Positions 61,399 to 64,000 of a stretch of DNA of 64,000 nt are shown one piece after another; within the stretch, counting starts at the first letter, position 1, and each line of letters opens with the position of its first letter. The stretch is from Marivivens sp. LCG002 (GTDB lineage: Bacteria; Pseudomonadota; Alphaproteobacteria; Rhodobacterales; Rhodobacteraceae): positions 732,001 through 796,000 of the forward strand of contig NZ_CP127165.1 in the NCBI RefSeq assembly GCF_030264275.1. Reading direction: 5' to 3'. The notes under the pieces were generated by a model. It saw nothing but the letters and a program-made list of their open reading frames with translations, did not search any database and had not been told where the DNA came from. The position numbers and the translations under genes were made by a program.

Positions 61399-61818
61399 AT
61401 GGGCTATTCCGACGATTATCTGCGCGGGTTACTGACCGATGTGAAGCGCATCGCGCTTGTCGGATATTCAGCCAATCCTGCGCGTGCGTCGCATGCTGTC
61501 GCGCACTATCTTGTCGAGCGCGGGTATGAGGTGATTGCAGTGAACCCGGGCCTTGCCGGACAGGCGTTTGCAGGTGGTCCGATTTACGCTTCGCTCGCCG
61601 AGATTCCACAGGATGTCGATATGGTCGATGTCTTTCGCGCCTCCGAAGCAGTGCCGGAGATCGTGGAGGAAGCCCTAACACGCTGGCCCTCGCTCAAGGC
61701 GATCTGGCTGCAAATCGGTGTGATCAACGATGCGGCTTTGGAACGGGCCGAAGCGCGTGGCGTGCGCACGGTCCAGAACCTCTGTCCCAAGATCGAAATC
61801 CCGCGCCTCGGGCTTTAG
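61399..61818 (+). CDS. CoA-binding domain protein (YccU-like)
   Basis: The 139-residue protein is a single Rossmann-type CoA-binding domain: RIALVGYSANPARASHAVAHYL (nucleotide loop in GYSANPAR), YEVIAVNPG, DVDMVDVFRASE and IWLQIGVINDAA. It resembles the N-terminal domain of acyl-CoA synthetases (ADP-forming) and E. coli YccU; function unknown. ATG 61399 follows GAGGA by six bases. All transcription from upstream must pass a strong terminator, so expression may be controlled there. Confidence 0.85.
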   Translation: MGYSDDYLRGLLTDVKRIALVGYSANPARASHAVAHYLVERGYEVIAVNPGLAGQAFAGGPIYASLAEIPQDVDMVDVFRASEAVPEIVEEALTRWPSLKAIWLQIGVINDAALERAEARGVRTVQNLCPKIEIPRLGL

Positions 61819-61827
61819 GCGTGCTTT

Positions 61828-61896
61828 GAGGGGAGGGGCTCTGCCCCTCTGCGCCTTTGGCGCATTCACCCCGGGATATTTTTCGGCACAAAGGCA
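61828..61896. repeat. Intergenic repeat, copy 2 (inverted relative to copy 1), at a convergent junction
   Basis: Contains, read on the minus strand, TGCCTTTGTGCC, AAATATCCCGGGG and GGGGCAGAGCCCC as in 58684-58750. It has hairpins AGGGGC-TCT-GCCCCT and GCGCC-TTT-GGCGC, and lies between the stops of the CoA-binding gene and hisE. Confidence 0.7.
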
Positions 61897-61898
61897 GA

Positions 61899-62207
61899 TC
61901 AGCCGCGTGACGCTTTTTCCGCGATGCCCGATTGCGTGGTGCGGCGGTCGAGTTCGGCTTCGATATCCGCAAGCGTGATGTCGCGGGCGGCGCACATCAC
62001 CAAGAGGTGGTAGAGACTGTCTGCGGCTTCGCCGATGAGTTTGTCGCGGTCGCCTTTGACGGCTTCGATGATGGCCTCGATCGCTTCTTCACCGAATTTT
62101 TCGGCGCATTTCTCGGGGCCCTTCGCGAAAAGCTTGGCCGTCCAGGAGCTTTCGGGGTCGGCGGATTTGCGGGCCTGAATGGTTTTGTCGAGATCGTAAA
62201 GGGACAT
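61899..62207 (-). CDS. hisE: Phosphoribosyl-ATP pyrophosphatase
   Basis: HisE carries out the second step of histidine synthesis, hydrolysing phosphoribosyl-ATP to phosphoribosyl-AMP. The 102-residue, all-helical product has [37 protein letters not shown] (metal-binding EEAIE) and [12 protein letters not shown], the MazG-like family pattern. Start ATG 62207 overlaps the hisF stop as TGATG. It is the separate form, not fused to HisI. It ends the hisA-hisF-hisE run. Confidence 0.95.
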   Translation of the reverse strand: MSLYDLDKTIQARKSADPESSWTAKLFAKGPEKCAEKFGEEAIEAIIEAVKGDRDKLIGEAADSLYHLLVMCAARDITLADIEAELDRRTTQSGIAEKASRG

Positions 62208-62965
62208 CAGAGCCTCACTGGAATGCCTGCGGCGGCCATATGGGCCTTGGCCTCGCCGATGGTGTATGTGCCGAAGTGGAAGATCGAAGCGGCAAGCACG
62301 GCCGAAGCCCCGCCTTTGGTCACGCCTTCGACAAGGTGGTCGAGTGTGCCGACGCCCCCCGAGGCTATCACGGGAATATCGACCGCCTCGCTGATCGCTT
62401 TGGTGAGGGGAAGGTTGAACCCCGCTTTGGTGCCGTCGCGGTCCATCGAGGTGAGAAGGATTTCGCCTGCGCCTTTTTCCTGCGCTTTGATTGCGAATTC
62501 GATTGCATCGATGCCGGTCGGCTTGCGCCCGCCGTGGGTAAAGATTTCCCAGCGGCCGGGTTCGACCGTCTTGGCGTCGATGGCGCACACGATACACTGC
62601 GAGCCGAAACGCAGCGCCGCTTCAGTCAGAACATCGGGATTTGCCACAGCGGCCGAGTTGAAGCTCACTTTGTCGGCACCGGCAAGGAGCAGGGCGCGCA
62701 CGTCCTCGTGGGTGCGCACGCCGCCGCCCACGGTCAGCGGCATGAAACAGGCCTCTGCGGTGCGGGTCACGAGGTCGAACATCGTGCCGCGGTTTTCGTG
62801 GGTTGCATGGATGTCGAGAAAGCACAGCTCGTCCGCGCCGGCAGCGTCATAGGCTTTGGCGGCTTCGACCGGATCGCCTGCGTCGATCAGATCGACGAAG
62901 TTCACGCCTTTGACCACACGGCCATCGGCCACGTCGAGGCAGGGGATGATGCGGGTTTTGAGCAT
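62207..62965 (-). CDS. hisF: Imidazole glycerol phosphate synthase subunit HisF
   Basis: HisF is the cyclase half of the HisHF complex and uses ammonia from HisH to make imidazole glycerol phosphate and AICAR. The 252-residue beta-alpha barrel has [20 protein letters not shown] with the catalytic aspartate, [13 protein letters not shown] and [13 protein letters not shown], where the second catalytic aspartate lies, then [12 protein letters not shown]. hisE overlaps downstream. Between it and hisA lies a small membrane-protein gene. Confidence 0.96.
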   Translation of the reverse strand: MLKTRIIPCLDVADGRVVKGVNFVDLIDAGDPVEAAKAYDAAGADELCFLDIHATHENRGTMFDLVTRTAEACFMPLTVGGGVRTHEDVRALLLAGADKVSFNSAAVANPDVLTEAALRFGSQCIVCAIDAKTVEPGRWEIFTHGGRKPTGIDAIEFAIKAQEKGAGEILLTSMDRDGTKAGFNLPLTKAISEAVDIPVIASGGVGTLDHLVEGVTKGGASAVLAASIFHFGTYTIGEAKAHMAAAGIPVRL

Positions 62966-63025
62966 GGGGCGCGCCTTTTCTCGTCTCTTGGCCTCTCATA
63001 GAGCGGGGCGCGGCGTGATGCAACG

Positions 63026-63313
63026 TCAGCGGCGGCGCCAGCGCAGGAACATATCGATCGAGAAAAGAGCGAGAAGCGCGAGCGCCAGAAAGCCCGCGAG
63101 AGGGAGCGTAAGGATCAGCAGCCAGCCCGAGATCGAGGCCGCAGCAAGGGTGCTCCCCCAGTCGGTGCCGCCCACGAAACAAGGATAGATGCCTGCTTCA
63201 TCGAGCCTGCAGCCGTGGTTCTGGGCAAACCGGCTTGCCCAGAAGATCAGGGGGATCGGTAAAAGACAAAGCGCTATGCCGATCCCCAACACGAGATAGG
63301 CGAGCCGCTTCAC
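63026..63313 (-). CDS. Small two-helix membrane protein inside the his cluster
   Basis: The 95-residue product has two hydrophobic helices (about residues 5-26 and 58-84), a short outer loop with two cysteines ([18 protein letters not shown]) that may pair, and a basic tail RWRRR. The GTG start at 63313 overlaps the hisA stop (GTGA), so it is translated with hisA, although nothing in it suggests histidine synthesis. Function unknown. Confidence 0.72.
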   Translation of the reverse strand: MKRLAYLVLGIGIALCLLPIPLIFWASRFAQNHGCRLDEAGIYPCFVGGTDWGSTLAAASISGWLLILTLPLAGFLALALLALFSIDMFLRWRRR

Positions 63314-64000
63314 GCCTTGAGGACTTGGAGGGCTTCGGCCAGATCGATGGCGCCGTCATAGAGTGCGCGGCCCGATATTGCGCCGTCAAGCGGAGCACCG
63401 CAGGACTTGAGATTGCGCAGATCCTCGAGCGAGGAAACGCCGCCCGAGGCGATGACGGGGATCGAAACGGAACGGGCAAGCTCTGCCGTTGCTTCGATGT
63501 TCGGGCCCTGCATCGCGCCGTCACGGTTGATGTCGGTATAGATGATGGCGGCGACCCCTGCGTCTTCGAAGGACTTGGCCAGATCGGTGACAAGAACGTC
63601 CGTCTCGGTGGCCCAGCCTTTGGTGGCCACGCGACCGTTGCGGGCGTCGATGCCTACGGCAACATGACCGGGGAACGCGCGGGCGGCTTCGCGGACAAGA
63701 TCGGGGTTCTCGACGGCGACGGTGCCGAGAATGACGCGGCTCAGGCCTTTGGACAGCCAGCGCTCGATCGTCGCCATGTCGCGGATGCCGCCCCCGAGTT
63801 GGGCAGGCACCTTGCAGTCGCGCAGAATGGCTTCGACGGGGGCGGCGTTGACGGGTTCGCCCGCGAAAGCACCGTTGAGGTCGACAAGATGGAGCCATTC
63901 GCAGCCGGCTTCGACAAACGCGCGGGCCTGAGCGGCGGGGTCCGTATTGAAGACGGTGGCCTGATCCATGTCGCCTTTGTAGAGGCGCACGGCGTTGCCG
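63310..64000 (-). CDS. hisA: ProFAR isomerase HisA (5-prime end outside window)
   Basis: HisA isomerises ProFAR to PRFAR, the HisF substrate. The visible 229 codons open mid-gene: the frame continues to the right edge and reads [17 protein letters not shown], whereas complete HisA proteins have about ten further residues (an M-x-x-Y-P-A-I-D-L start). [42 protein letters not shown] and [13 protein letters not shown] are barrel landmarks, the second catalytic aspartate lying in TDINRDG. The start lies beyond position 64000. Confidence 0.95.
   Translation of the reverse strand, partial: GNAVRLYKGDMDQATVFNTDPAAQARAFVEAGCEWLHLVDLNGAFAGEPVNAAPVEAILRDCKVPAQLGGGIRDMATIERWLSKGLSRVILGTVAVENPDLVREAARAFPGHVAVGIDARNGRVATKGWATETDVLVTDLAKSFEDAGVAAIIYTDINRDGAMQGPNIEATAELARSVSIPVIASGGVSSLEDLRNLKSCGAPLDGAISGRALYDGAIDLAEALQVLKA

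Overview
The window looks like chromosomal DNA of an alphaproteobacterium of the order Rhodobacterales (Roseobacter-type). The evidence is high-G+C coding with GTG/TTG starts, a LexA box of the GTTC-N7-GTTC type, a tRNA-His with discriminator A73 instead of C73, a RibBA protein with a degenerate cyclohydrolase half, the gene order nrdR-ribD...ribE-ribBA-ribH-nusB, and several small proteins typical of this group. No prophage, insertion sequence, integrase, CRISPR array or rRNA gene was found.

Layout. 1-2022: Tad-type pilus proteins (TadE-like and a von Willebrand TadG-like), leftward. 2335-8079: dnaG, rpoD with terminator, a secreted unknown, yjbQ, nrdR. 8076-16747: riboflavin genes ribD, ribE, ribBA, ribH and nusB, interrupted by three inverted capsule genes (kpsC, an export lipoprotein, kpsS). 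16858-19496: small membrane protein, an SOS-type mmcB, a small acidic protein, tRNA-His, AbrB-family permease. 19493-30021: a catabolic island with DUF4387, an AtuA-like protein and a TctABC tricarboxylate transporter on one strand; facing them a response regulator, a histidine kinase and an orphan periplasmic binding protein; then an IclR regulator divergent from a CoA-transferase plus citryl-CoA-lyase pair. 30083-36155: rluD, rpoH, psd-pssA, an oxidoreductase and a KpsC/KpsS-like protein. 36167-45738: pepF, a large acidic protein, thiamine pyrophosphokinase, DMT exporter, sdaA, rpiA, gor. 45808-50191: hflK-hflC-DUF2065-degP membrane quality control and a lipoprotein. 50353-57824: ferredoxin, FG-GAP-like protein, cobS/cobT, a Kef-type antiporter, and an 845-residue protein resembling a fusion of secretion/pilus inner-membrane parts. 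57982-64000: SIMPL protein, putative glycosyltransferase, tRNA-Tyr, rlmB, zinc-ribbon protein, a CoA-binding protein behind a terminator-bearing leader, and hisE-hisF-small membrane protein-hisA (hisA cut by the window edge).

How the parts work together. Most of the window is conserved housekeeping. The most system-like accessory part is 19493-30021: uptake (TctABC), sensing (kinase, regulator and a binding protein with no ABC partner), CoA activation (CaiB/BaiF family) and carbon-carbon cleavage (citrate-synthase fold) suggest CoA-dependent breakdown of a tricarboxylate or a related branched acid, with the AtuA/DUF4387 pair doing an unassigned step. Other points to follow are a terminator directly in front of the ribosome-binding site of a CoA-binding protein, four GANTC sites in 50 bases before rpoD, a gene-free stretch with strong palindromes before mmcB, and a repeat found at two convergent gene junctions.
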